A stretch of 64,000 bases of DNA from Chelativorans alearensis (GTDB taxonomy: Bacteria > Pseudomonadota > Alphaproteobacteria > Rhizobiales > Rhizobiaceae). The notes beneath the pieces are model-generated. The model did not search any database, was not told the origin of the DNA, and saw only the letters and a list, made by a program, of their open reading frames with translations. The stretch lies in NCBI RefSeq assembly GCF_010993735.1, contig NZ_WQNI01000006.1:1-64000 (forward strand), read 5' to 3'. The position numbers and the translations under genes are program-made. Positions 27,647 through 37,531 of this stretch are shown here, piece after piece; the stretch's first letter is position 1; each line of letters opens with the position of its first letter.

Positions 27647-29668
27647 TCAGGCCGCCTTGCCTCTCCCGTTCAGCACCTCGTCGGCCAGCCGGCCCGTAAG
27701 CTCGGCCATATGATCGAAGCTGGCGCGGTAGGTGGCGGCGCCCGCCGTTGCCGAGCGCAGCTCGATGATCAGGTTGCCGATCTCCGCCTCGGGGATCATG
27801 GCCTCCACCACGTCCCAGCCCGGCCAGTCGGTGCGCGTGTCGAAGCCGAGGATCTGCCCGCGCCTTTGCGACAGTATCGCCGTTACGCGGGCCGTCGCCT
27901 CCGACGGCGTGTCCACCTCCACCTTCAGCACCGGTTCCAGCAGCACCGGGCTTGCCGCGGCCAGTGCTTCGCGCATGGCCAGACGGGCGGCAAGCTGGAA
28001 GGCCATGTCGGAGGAATCGACCGAGTGGTAGGAGCCGTCGGAAAGGTTCACCGCAAGGTCGACCACGGGAAAGCCGAGCGGCCCGCCCTTCAGCGCTTCG
28101 CGTACCCCGGTCTCCACCGAAGGGATGTACTGCTTGGGCACCACGCCGCCGGTGATGGTCTCGGTGAACTCGAAGCCGCTGCCGCGCGGCAGCGGGCGGA
28201 TTTCCAGCACCACGTCGCCGAACTGCCCATGGCCGCCCGATTGCTTCTTGTGGCGGCCACGCTGGGTGACGGCCTTGCGGATGGTCTCGCGGTAGGGGAT
28301 CAACGGCGGGCGGGTCTCGACGGCGATCTGGTACTTTTCCTCCAGGCGCTCTTTCGCCACCCGCAGATGCATCTCTCCCTGGCCGCCGAGCACGGTCTCG
28401 CCCGTGTCCTGGTTCTGCTCCAGGACGAGCGAGGGGTCTTCCTGCAGGAGCTTCTGCAGGGCGGCGGAAAGCTTGACCTCGTCCTTGCGGTCGCGCGGGT
28501 TGAGCGCCATGGCGAAGACCGGCCGGGGAGCCTCCAGCCGGGCAAGCTGTGCCGCAGCGGCCTTGCCCGCCGACAGCGTATCGCCGGTGTTGGCGTTGTC
28601 CAGCTTGCCGAGGGCGACCGTCTCGCCTTCGCCGGAGGACGAAAGCTTGGTCTGCTCGCGGCCCGTCAGCCGGTAGAGGCCGGAGACACGGCCGGCGTCG
28701 GCGAGCTCCATCCCGTCGGTGGCGCTGCCGCAAAGCACCCGGGCGACCGAGATCTTGCCGCCATGGCCGGTATGGATCGTCTTCATCACTTGAAGCACGG
28801 TCTCGCCGCCGTCGACGCCCAGCCTTCGGCGCGTGGCGGTGACGTCGGGAGCGTCGTGCCGGATGGCCTTCAGGAGCCTCAGAACGCCATTGCCCTTTTC
28901 CGCCGAGCCAATCAGGACCGGGGTCACCGCGCCTTCGCGCAGATCGGCCGCAAGGTCGTCGAAAACCGCGTCGCGCGGCGGCTCGATCTCCTCCAGAAGC
29001 TGCTCCATCAGGATGTCGTCGTGGTCGGCCAGCGTCTCCAGCATGGAGAAGCGGGCCTCGATCTCGCGCGCCTTCTCGTCGTCGGGGATGGCGGCGACCT
29101 CGCTCTCCGCATGCTCGCGGTAGATGTAGGCGCGCTCCAGCGCCAGGTCGATGGAGCCGACGACGATGCCGTCCTTGCGCAGCGGGATCTGGCGCAGGAG
29201 CAGCGGATTTCCGCTCGCCGGCTGCAACAGCTTTAGCGTGTCGCGCACGCCGGCCGTGCTCTTGTCGATCTTGTTGAGGAAGAGCATGCGCGGCAGGCCC
29301 AGTTCGTCGAGCCGGCGCAGGATGAGCTGGAGGGCCGGCAGCTTCTTGTCGTCGGCCTCGGTCACCACCACGGCCACGTCGGCGGCGGCCAGCACCGGCT
29401 CGGCTTCCTGCGCAAACTCCACGGAGCCCGGGCAGTCGACGAAGGTCATGCTCTCGCCCATGAAGCTGGTGGTGGCGAAGGTGGCCTCCACGCTCATGGC
29501 GTGCTCGCGCGCTTCCCCGTGGCTGCCGGCCCCGTGACTGCCAGCCTGGGCGCCGGCGCCGGTGCGCGCAAGTATGGCTTCGAAAAGTGTGGTCTTGCCG
29601 CTTTCAAGGGGGCCAAGAATGGCGATGCATTTTGGCCCCGTGTGTCTTTCTCCCGCGCGGTTTCCCAT
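27647..29668 (-). CDS. Elongation factor G-like GTPase (EF-G paralog)
   Basis: A 673-aa translational GTPase. G1 is GPLESGKTT (residues 19-27), G3 is DCPG and G4 is NKID; domains II to V follow, ending with a domain IV/V region containing KKQSGGHGQFGDVVLEI and ILGFDTRTDWPGWDVVEAMIPEAEI. It differs from canonical EF-G: G1 is GPLESGKTT, not GHVDHGKTT, and the histidine of the DxxGH G3 motif is missing (DCPGSVEF). Such EF-G-like proteins occur beside true fusA in many Rhizobiales; their role is not settled. A real fusA with the str operon is not in this window. The switch changes suggest altered GTPase control. Confidence 0.88.
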   Translation of the reverse strand: MGNRAGERHTGPKCIAILGPLESGKTTLFEAILARTGAGAQAGSHGAGSHGEAREHAMSVEATFATTSFMGESMTFVDCPGSVEFAQEAEPVLAAADVAVVVTEADDKKLPALQLILRRLDELGLPRMLFLNKIDKSTAGVRDTLKLLQPASGNPLLLRQIPLRKDGIVVGSIDLALERAYIYREHAESEVAAIPDDEKAREIEARFSMLETLADHDDILMEQLLEEIEPPRDAVFDDLAADLREGAVTPVLIGSAEKGNGVLRLLKAIRHDAPDVTATRRRLGVDGGETVLQVMKTIHTGHGGKISVARVLCGSATDGMELADAGRVSGLYRLTGREQTKLSSSGEGETVALGKLDNANTGDTLSAGKAAAAQLARLEAPRPVFAMALNPRDRKDEVKLSAALQKLLQEDPSLVLEQNQDTGETVLGGQGEMHLRVAKERLEEKYQIAVETRPPLIPYRETIRKAVTQRGRHKKQSGGHGQFGDVVLEIRPLPRGSGFEFTETITGGVVPKQYIPSVETGVREALKGGPLGFPVVDLAVNLSDGSYHSVDSSDMAFQLAARLAMREALAAASPVLLEPVLKVEVDTPSEATARVTAILSQRRGQILGFDTRTDWPGWDVVEAMIPEAEIGNLIIELRSATAGAATYRASFDHMAELTGRLADEVLNGRGKAA

Positions 29669-29830
29669 GATTGCCGACCTCCTCTCACGCGTTCTCCCAT
29701 GAGCGGCGGCCGGCCTCGGTCGGCCGTCGCGCGGGCGGATACCGTTGGCCGGTATTCCGCCGTCAAGGCATCGTCACACGAGAGGGGAGAGAGAGCAAGT
29801 GGAAGAAGGGTGGAGGCGGCAAGGCGCCGA

Positions 29831-30766
29831 TCACAAATCGAGTGTCCAGGTCTGGCCGACAAGGTCCTTGCCGAAGGAATGGTGAGGCTCCTCCTTCTCC
29901 AGCCGGAAGCCGGCCGCCTGATAGATGCGGCGCGCGGAGACCAGGATGTCGTTGGTCCACAGCGTCAGGCGCTTGTAGCCCCTGGCGCGGGCGAAGGCGA
30001 TGCACTCGTCCACCAGTCTGCGGCCGAGGCCGAGGCCGCGGGCGGCGGGCTCGACATAGAGCAGCCTGAGCTTGGCCGTCTCCTCGGACGCCCTGACGAG
30101 GAAGACCGAGCCGACGATCCCGCCGTCGCGCTCGGCGATCCAGGAGGCTTCGAAGCGCGGATCGAAATCGGTCACGAAGGCGCTCAGGATTTCCGCGACG
30201 AGCGCCTCGTAGCTTTCGTCCCAGCCGTATTCCTGGTGATAAAGCAGCCCCTGGCGGTGGACGATCCAGCCGATATCGCCGACCCGCAGCGGGCGGAGGG
30301 TATATGGGACCTGGCGCTCCGCCGCCGCGCCCAGAAGACGCTCGACCGTTCTCATCGCCGCCGTCAGGGTCTCCCGGTCAGCGGCGGGAAGAGGGGCAAG
30401 CAGCGCCTCCACCAGGTCGCGGGCGGCGCGGTCGAGCGGCTCGAAGGCCTGGCGACCCTCCTCCGTGAGCGCTAGATGGGACTGCCGGCCGTCGTCGGCG
30501 GACGGTTGCCGTTTCAGGAGACCGCGCCGCTCGAACTTCTTCAGCATGCGGCTCAGATAGCCCGCGTCGAGACCGAGATCGTTGCCGAGGACGCTGGCGG
30601 TCAGACGCTCCCTATGCGCCAGCTCGAAGAGAACGCGGGCCTCCGTCAGCGAGAACTCGCTCTTGTACATGCCCTCTTCGAGCACGCCGATCTGGCGCGT
30701 GTAGAAGCGGTTGAAGCGTCTCATGGCGGCGATTTGTTTGTCCGAGGGCGGCTGGATTGGCTGCAT
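29831..30766 (-). CDS. MarR-type regulator fused to a GNAT acetyltransferase
   Basis: A 311-aa fusion. The N-terminal MarR winged helix (about 1-150) includes LTEARVLFELAHRERLTASVLGNDLGLDAGYLSRMLKKFERRGLL and the wing SADDGRQSHLALTEEG. The C-terminal GNAT domain (about 155-311) shows WIAERDGGIVGSVFLVRA, LRLLYVEPAARGLGLGRRLVDECIAFARARGY (acetyl-CoA loop) and ARRIYQAAGF. Fusions of this type are common in proteobacteria and usually act on an unknown small molecule or protein. The start at 30766 has AAGGAGGTCGCGCC. TTGACT..GTCAA near 30802-30814 is a short dyad in its promoter and may be its own operator. Confidence 0.9.
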   Translation of the reverse strand: MQPIQPPSDKQIAAMRRFNRFYTRQIGVLEEGMYKSEFSLTEARVLFELAHRERLTASVLGNDLGLDAGYLSRMLKKFERRGLLKRQPSADDGRQSHLALTEEGRQAFEPLDRAARDLVEALLAPLPAADRETLTAAMRTVERLLGAAAERQVPYTLRPLRVGDIGWIVHRQGLLYHQEYGWDESYEALVAEILSAFVTDFDPRFEASWIAERDGGIVGSVFLVRASEETAKLRLLYVEPAARGLGLGRRLVDECIAFARARGYKRLTLWTNDILVSARRIYQAAGFRLEKEEPHHSFGKDLVGQTWTLDL

Positions 30767-31136
30767 GGCGCGACCTCCTTGCGGCCAGTGTAGGTAATTG
30801 GTTGACTGAGTCAAGTAATTGCATGAGGAGGTTGACGGAGCCCTTTCGCGCCCCCTCTGTCCTGCCGGACATCTCCCCCACGAGGGCAGGGCTATCGCAT
30901 ATGGATTGAGTCTTCGTTCGGCTTCGCCGGACCCCCACCCTCAATCCCTCCCCTCAAGGGGGAGGGAGGCAGGCCGAGCACGGCATCGTCCCCCTCCCCC
31001 TTGAGGGGAGGGGTTAGGGGTGGGGGTCCGAACAAGGACTCAGAATCCATATGCGATAGCCCTGCCCTTGTGGGGGAGATGTCCGGCAGGACAGAGGAGG
31101 GCGCGAAGGGCGCTGGCCTGCAGGAGCGACCCGCCT
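30767..31136. other. Intergenic region filled by a 270-bp palindrome
   Basis: Between the MarR-GNAT promoter and the 3' end of aspartate aminotransferase. The first 65 bases hold promoter-like sequence with a TTGACTGAGTCAA dyad at 30802-30814; the rest is the palindrome. No gene. Confidence 0.7.
30841..31110. repeat. 270-bp long palindrome with ~120-bp arms
   Basis: The left arm runs from CCCTTTCGCGCCCCCTCTGT through GGGCTATCGCATATGGATT and CGGACCCCCACCC to CCCTCAAGGGGGAGGG near 30968. The right arm (about 30990-31110) is its complement with few differences, one being an extra TTCGGCTTCGCC in the left arm. The outer ends are the ATCTCC..GGGGGAGAT/GTCCGGCAGGAC family also found inside uvrB. 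The inner part recurs at 42358-42517. It is a nested composite of smaller palindromes. Confidence 0.9.
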
Positions 31137-32678
<1,542 letters not shown>

Positions 32679-33551
32679 GTGGCCGACGCAGAAAGCCTTG
32701 CCGTACGCATCGACCAGGCGATTCTCGTCGACGAGGTCGGCATCGAGACCGGCCGCTACGGCCCTTACTTCGTGAAGACCATGTACCAGCCGGTCTTCCG
32801 CAACACTGAGGGAGAGTTGGTGCCCTGCGGGGTGGAGGGGCTGGCGGGGCCGCACAAGGACGGCCGGCCTGTCAGCACGCGGGCGTTCTTCGCCGACGTG
32901 ACTGCCGCGGACGATACGCTTTTCGTCGAAAATCTCTGTCACACGCTGCACCTGCGCAATTATCCCAATATCGGCGCCGACGGGCTGATGGTCTTCATCA
33001 AGCACTATGCCAGTGCCGATTTCGGCCTGCAGACAGCTCTCGATCAGGTCGATGGGATGATGCGGTTCCTGGACGAGATCGCGGTCGATCCGGCGCTTGT
33101 CGTCTGCGAGATCGCCGAGACGGCGGACGAGGGCTTGATGATGGACATCGCCGCAGAATTGCGGCGCAACCGCATCCGTGTCGCGGTCGACGATTTCGGC
33201 GTCGGGCGCTCCACGCTCACCCGCGTCAGGCTGCTCGATCCCGAGGTCGTGAAGATCGATGGCGGGTGGTTCCGCCGCATCGCCAAGGTGGCCGTGGCCA
33301 CCAGGCTTCTGACGTCGCTTGTCGACGCATTGCGGCGCGAGGGCCGGCTGGTTCTGATCCAGGGCATCGAAACGCCGGCGCAGCTGCGGGTGGCGATCGA
33401 GACAGGTGCCGACCTCATGCAGGGATATCTGCTTGGCCAGCCGAAAATTGCCGGTTCTCTCTTCGAAGCGGAGCGGATGGACGTCAGAAACCTGCTCGCT
33501 CCGGAAGACCGCGTGGTGCCGCTCTTCGCCAGGAACGACCGGTCGCGCTGA
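32679..33551 (+). CDS. EAL-domain protein, degenerate (probably not an active phosphodiesterase)
   Basis: A 290-aa protein that is mostly one EAL domain of the cyclic-di-GMP phosphodiesterase family. Expected motifs are altered: EAL reads EGL, the metal-binding Asn of the NxS motif is Lys (MVFIKHYAS), and AEGVE reads IQGIE with the first Glu changed to Gln. Retained are CEIAE, VDDFGVGRSTL, VKIDGGWF and MQGYLLGQP. Loss of two metal ligands points to a c-di-GMP receptor or a protein-interaction domain instead of an enzyme. It begins with GTG at 32679 after GGGGAGCTGAGAC. No GGDEF, receiver or membrane segment is attached. Confidence 0.85.
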   Translation: MADAESLAVRIDQAILVDEVGIETGRYGPYFVKTMYQPVFRNTEGELVPCGVEGLAGPHKDGRPVSTRAFFADVTAADDTLFVENLCHTLHLRNYPNIGADGLMVFIKHYASADFGLQTALDQVDGMMRFLDEIAVDPALVVCEIAETADEGLMMDIAAELRRNRIRVAVDDFGVGRSTLTRVRLLDPEVVKIDGGWFRRIAKVAVATRLLTSLVDALRREGRLVLIQGIETPAQLRVAIETGADLMQGYLLGQPKIAGSLFEAERMDVRNLLAPEDRVVPLFARNDRSR

Positions 33552-33656
33552 CAGGCCTCCTCTCAATCCTGTTGATCATTTCGCGCAAAACTTTTCATTC
33601 GTGGCCGGTGGGGCGCCGCGCTATGGCGGAAAGCGAGCGGAAGGATGGAGCGCGCG

Positions 33657-34265
33657 ATGAAACTCTATGGAATGACCGACAGCGGCAATTGCTACAAGCC
33701 GAGGCTGCTTCTGGCGAAGCTCGGCATTCCGTTCGAACATGTCGAGACCAGCTCGCGCGACGGCACGACCCGCACGCCCGGCTATCTGGCCCGGAATCCC
33801 AACGGTAAGGTGCCGCTTCTGGAGCTTGACGACGGGCGGTATCTGTCGGAATCGAACGCCATCCTGCTCTACCTTGCGGAAGGCACGCGCTTCCTGCCGG
33901 CCGATGCCTATGAGCGCGCGCTGGTCCATCAATGGCTGTTCTTCGAGCAGTACAGCCACGAGCCGAACATCGCCGTCCGCCGGTCGCTTATCCGGTATCC
34001 CGAAAGGGCGGCGATGGCGACGCCGGAGCGGATGGCGGCGACGCTCGAAGCCGGCAACCGGGCGCTCGGCGTCATGGAGCGGCAATTGTCGCGGACGCCG
34101 TTCCTCGTCGGCGATCCTCTGACGGTGGCCGATATCGCGCTCTATGCCTATACGCACGATGCCGAGGTGGGCGGCTACGACCTTGGTGCCTTTCCTGCGG
34201 TTTCGGCCTGGCTGAAGAGGGTGGAGGCCGATCCGGGCCATGTGCCGATGGAGCATACGCCATAG
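33657..34265 (+). CDS. Glutathione S-transferase family protein
   Basis: A 202-aa protein with the thioredoxin-like N-terminal domain (MKLYGMTDSGNCYKPRLLLA, NPNGKVPLLELDDGRYLSESNAIL) and the all-helical C-terminal domain (LVGDPLTVADIALYAYTHDAEVGGYDL). SGNCYK supplies a possible Ser/Cys catalytic residue as in bacterial beta/nu-like classes. NGKVPLL and ESNAI form the glutathione site. The ATG at 33657 is preferred over 33645 because GGATGGAG lies upstream. Substrate is unknown. Confidence 0.88.
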   Translation: MKLYGMTDSGNCYKPRLLLAKLGIPFEHVETSSRDGTTRTPGYLARNPNGKVPLLELDDGRYLSESNAILLYLAEGTRFLPADAYERALVHQWLFFEQYSHEPNIAVRRSLIRYPERAAMATPERMAATLEAGNRALGVMERQLSRTPFLVGDPLTVADIALYAYTHDAEVGGYDLGAFPAVSAWLKRVEADPGHVPMEHTP

Positions 34266-34320
34266 GCGGGGAGAGGCACCCGGTACCCTCCCTTCCCAAC
34301 CTTCACAGCTTTGCGCAGGG

Positions 34321-34338
34321 CTGTCATGTAAGCGTTAT
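34321..34338 (+). promoter_or_regulatory. Possible Pho box upstream of ugpB
   Basis: CTGTCAT-GTAA-GCGTTAT fits the two-heptamer, 11-base-period layout of PhoB sites; a weaker third unit CGTCGTC follows at the same period. The first heptamer is perfect and the second matches four of seven positions. It lies 58-75 bases before the ugpB start. Phosphate control of ugp is known in many bacteria. Confidence 0.5.
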
Positions 34339-34395
34339 AGAACGTCGTCAAAAGGGTCCCCATCCAGTCAACGGATAACAATGAGGGAGACCCCA

Positions 34396-35715
34396 ATGAC
34401 GCGCACGTTTCTTCTGGCGGCGACCGCCACGATCGCCTTGCCCCTGAGCGCACAGGCGCAAACCAAGGTCGAATGGTGGCATGCGATGGGTGGCGAACTC
34501 GGCACGAAGCTCGAGGAGATCGTCGCCGGCTACAACGCCTCCCAGGACGAATACGAGGTCGTGCCGGTCTACAAGGGCACGTATCCCGAGACCATGACGG
34601 GGGCGATTGCCGCCTTCCGCGCCGGCCAGCAGCCGCACATCGTCCAGGTGTACGAGGTGGGCACCGGCACCATGATGGCCGCCGAAGGCGCCATCTATCC
34701 CGTCTACCAGCTGATGGAAGATGCCGGGGCCGAGTTCAATCCCGACGACTACCTGTCCGCGGTCGTCGGCTATTACACCGACACCGACGGCAACATGCTG
34801 TCGATGCCCTTCAACTCCTCGACGCCGATCGTCTACTACAACAAGGATGTGTTCGAGAAAGCCGGCCTCGATCCGGAAAAGGCGCCGGAAACCTGGGCGG
34901 AAGTCGAGGAATTCTCCAAGAAGATCATGGAATCGGGTGCCGCTTCCTGCGGCTTCACGAGCGGCTGGGTCTCCTGGGTGCAGCTCGAGAACTTCTCGGC
35001 CTGGCACAACCAGCCGATCGGCACGCTCGAAAACGGCTTCGGCGGCATTTCGTCGGAACTGACAGTCAACGGCCCGGTGCAGGTCAAGCACTGGGAGAAC
35101 ATGAAGCGTTGGCAGGACGAGGGCATCTTCCGCTACGGCGGCCCGGTCGGGGGCGACGATGCGGCGCCGATGTTCTATGCGCAGGATTGCGCCATGTACA
35201 TGAACTCGTCGGCCTCGCGTGCCGGCGTGGTGGCCAATGCGACGGACTTCGAAGTCGGCTACGGCATGCTGCCTTACTATGACGATGTGGAGGGTGCGCC
35301 GCAGAACTCCATCATCGGCGGTGCCACGCTTTGGGTTCTCGCCGGCCACGAGGACGAAGAATACAAGGGCGTGGCGGACTTCTTCACCTACCTGTCCTCG
35401 GCTGAGGTCCAGGCCGACTGGCACCAGTTCTCGGGTTACCTGCCGATCACCGAAGCCGCCTTCGAGCTCGGCAAGAGCCAGGGCTACTACGACAAGAACC
35501 CGGGCACGGACGTCTCCATCAGGCAGATCACGCTCAATGCGCCGACGGAAAACTCCAAGGGGTTGCGGTTCGGCAACTATGTCCAGGTCCGCAGCGTCAT
35601 CGACGAGGAGTTCGAGGCGCTGATGTCGGGCGACAAGTCCGCGCAGGAAGCGCTCGACGCGCTGGTGGAACGCGGCAACGCGCTGATCCGCGACTTCGAA
35701 GACTCCAACAGCTAG
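34396..35715 (+). CDS. ugpB: sn-glycerol-3-phosphate ABC transporter, binding protein
   Basis: A 439-aa periplasmic binding protein: signal MTRTFLLAATATIALPLSAQA, then a type 2 solute-binding fold. KVEWWHAMGGELG, YKGTYPETMTGAIAAFRAGQQPHIVQVYEVGTGTMMAA and GGATLWVLAGHEDEEYKG are UgpB landmarks. It captures glycerol-3-phosphate and glycerophosphodiesters for UgpAEC. The ATG at 34396 follows GAGGGAGACCCC. It heads the canonical order ugpB-A-E-C with a hairpin between ugpB and ugpA. Confidence 0.95.
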   Translation: MTRTFLLAATATIALPLSAQAQTKVEWWHAMGGELGTKLEEIVAGYNASQDEYEVVPVYKGTYPETMTGAIAAFRAGQQPHIVQVYEVGTGTMMAAEGAIYPVYQLMEDAGAEFNPDDYLSAVVGYYTDTDGNMLSMPFNSSTPIVYYNKDVFEKAGLDPEKAPETWAEVEEFSKKIMESGAASCGFTSGWVSWVQLENFSAWHNQPIGTLENGFGGISSELTVNGPVQVKHWENMKRWQDEGIFRYGGPVGGDDAAPMFYAQDCAMYMNSSASRAGVVANATDFEVGYGMLPYYDDVEGAPQNSIIGGATLWVLAGHEDEEYKGVADFFTYLSSAEVQADWHQFSGYLPITEAAFELGKSQGYYDKNPGTDVSIRQITLNAPTENSKGLRFGNYVQVRSVIDEEFEALMSGDKSAQEALDALVERGNALIRDFEDSNS

Positions 35716-35737
35716 GCCGTCGATTGTCACTCTAGCC

Positions 35738-35764
35738 GAAGCCCGCGCCACCCGCGCGGGCTTC
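35738..35764 (+). terminator. Hairpin between ugpB and ugpA
   Basis: GAAGCCCGCG pairs with CGCGGGCTTC across a seven-base loop, with no T-run after it. Such hairpins after binding-protein genes usually slow decay of that mRNA segment or limit read-through, giving more binding protein than permease. Confidence 0.6.
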
Positions 35765-35785
35765 AGCCTCATTCGAAGTCTTCAT

Positions 35786-36670
35786 ATGCAGACCAAGCGC
35801 ACGATCTTCGGCAACCGCGTGTTGCCCTACGCGCTGCTTCTACCGCAGCTCGCCATCACATGCGTATTCTTCCTGTGGCCGGCCGGACAGGCGTTTCGCC
35901 AGTCCTTCCTGCGCGAGGACGCTTTCGGTTTTAAGACCGAATTCGTCTGGTTCGAAAACTACGGGAAGCTGTTCGTCGATCCGCAGTATCACAACTCGCT
36001 TTGGGTGACGGTGGTCTTTTCAATCGGCGTTGCCGTCCTGTCGCTGGTCACGGCTCTGGTTCTGGCCCTGGCCGTCGAGCGCACGCTGCGCACCGCGCGG
36101 GCCTACACCACTCTGCTCGTCTGGCCCTATGCCGTGGCGCCGGCGGTCGCCGGCATCCTGTGGTGGTTCCTGTTCAATCCGACGATCGGTATCCTGCCCT
36201 ACGCCCTGGACATGGTGGGCTACGACTGGAACCATCGCAATTCGCGGGTCGACGCGATGATCCTCGTCATCGTCGCCGCGAGCTGGAAGCAGATCTCCTA
36301 TAATTTCCTCTTCTTCGTGGCGGGGCTTGCGGCCATCCCCCACTCGCTGGTCGAGGCGGCGGCGATCGATGGCGCCGGGCCCTTAAAGCGCTTCTTCACG
36401 ATCATCTTCCCGATGCTTTCGCCGACGACCTTTTTCCTGCTGGTCGTCAACATCGTCTACGCCATGTTCGACACCTTCGCCGTGATCCATGCGACCACCG
36501 AAGGCGGGCCGGCCCAATCGACCAACATCCTCGTCTACAAGGTGTTCGAGGACGGGTTCATCGGCCTCAATCTCGGCTCCTCCGCCGCGCAGTCGGTGGT
36601 GCTCATGGTCATCGTCGTCGCCCTGACGGTCATCCAGTTCCGCTGGATCGAGCGCCGGGTCCAGTATTGA
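35786..36670 (+). CDS. ugpA: Glycerol-3-phosphate ABC transporter permease
   Basis: A 294-aa inner-membrane permease with six hydrophobic segments (for example LPYALLLPQLAITCVFFLW and VVFSIGVAVLSLVTALVLALAV). The EAA loop reads EAAAIDGAGPLKRFFTIIFP, the coupling site for the ATPase UgpC. FNPTIGILPYAL and TEGGPAQSTNILVY match UgpA. It is 70 bases after ugpB and 9 bases before ugpE. Confidence 0.95.
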   Translation: MQTKRTIFGNRVLPYALLLPQLAITCVFFLWPAGQAFRQSFLREDAFGFKTEFVWFENYGKLFVDPQYHNSLWVTVVFSIGVAVLSLVTALVLALAVERTLRTARAYTTLLVWPYAVAPAVAGILWWFLFNPTIGILPYALDMVGYDWNHRNSRVDAMILVIVAASWKQISYNFLFFVAGLAAIPHSLVEAAAIDGAGPLKRFFTIIFPMLSPTTFFLLVVNIVYAMFDTFAVIHATTEGGPAQSTNILVYKVFEDGFIGLNLGSSAAQSVVLMVIVVALTVIQFRWIERRVQY

Positions 36671-36679
36671 GGGCGTGAA

Positions 36680-37528
36680 ATGGTCGAGAACAGACCGCTC
36701 CTGAACCTGCTTTCACATCTGGTGCTGATCGTCGGCGTCGTGATCGTCGCCTTTCCGGTCTATGTCGCCGTCATCGCTTCGACACGCGGGCCGACCGACT
36801 TCATGTCGGGCCTCATTCCGCTGCTGCCCGGCCCGCATACGCTGGAAAACTATCGCCGGATCGTGTTCTCGGGGGTGTCGACGTCCGGCGCGCCGCCGAT
36901 CGGGATGATGATGGTGAACAGCCTCGTGATGGCGCTTGCCATCGCCATCGGCAAGATCGCGATCTCCATCACCTCGGCCTTCGCTATCGTCTATTTCCGC
37001 TTTCCCTTCCGGCAGCTCGCCTTCTGGATGATCTTCATCACGCTGATGCTGCCGGTGGAGGTGCGCATCGTGCCGACCTTCAAGGTGGTGGCGGACCTCG
37101 GCATGCTCAATTCCTATGCCGGGCTGTCGATCCCGCTGATCGCCTCGGCGACGGCCACTTTCCTGTTCCGCCAGTTTTTCCTGACGGTTCCCGATGAATT
37201 GACGGAAGCAGCGCGGGTAGACGGCGCGGGCCCCATGAAGTTTTTCCGCGATATTCTCCTGCCTCTGTCGCGCACCAACATCGCCGCGCTCTTCGTCATC
37301 CTCTTCATCTATGGATGGAACCAGTATCTGTGGCCGCTCCTGGTGACCACCGACACCGGCTATTACACCATCGTGATGGGCATCAAGCGCATGGCGGAGG
37401 TGGCCGATGCGATACCGCAATGGAACGTGGTCATGGCAACGGTGGTGCTGGCCATGCTGCCGCCCGTCGTCGTGGTGGTGTTGATGCAGCGCCTTTTCGT
37501 CAAGGGCCTGGTTGAAAGCGAGAAGTAG
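36680..37528 (+). CDS. ugpE: Glycerol-3-phosphate ABC transporter permease
   Basis: A 282-aa permease, partner of UgpA in the transmembrane heterodimer. [22 protein letters not shown] begins the first segment; the EAA loop is [30 protein letters not shown] and [13 protein letters not shown] are typical of UgpE. The stop is three bases before the ugpC start, so the operon is tightly packed. Confidence 0.95.
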   Translation: MVENRPLLNLLSHLVLIVGVVIVAFPVYVAVIASTRGPTDFMSGLIPLLPGPHTLENYRRIVFSGVSTSGAPPIGMMMVNSLVMALAIAIGKIAISITSAFAIVYFRFPFRQLAFWMIFITLMLPVEVRIVPTFKVVADLGMLNSYAGLSIPLIASATATFLFRQFFLTVPDELTEAARVDGAGPMKFFRDILLPLSRTNIAALFVILFIYGWNQYLWPLLVTTDTGYYTIVMGIKRMAEVADAIPQWNVVMATVVLAMLPPVVVVVLMQRLFVKGLVESEK

Positions 37529-37531
37529 ATC

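Noticed and set aside
27494-29236. Plus-strand frame opposite the EF-G-like gene, starting in the sRNA
   Set aside because: Shadow of the EF-G paralog; the sRNA and its terminator lie at its start.
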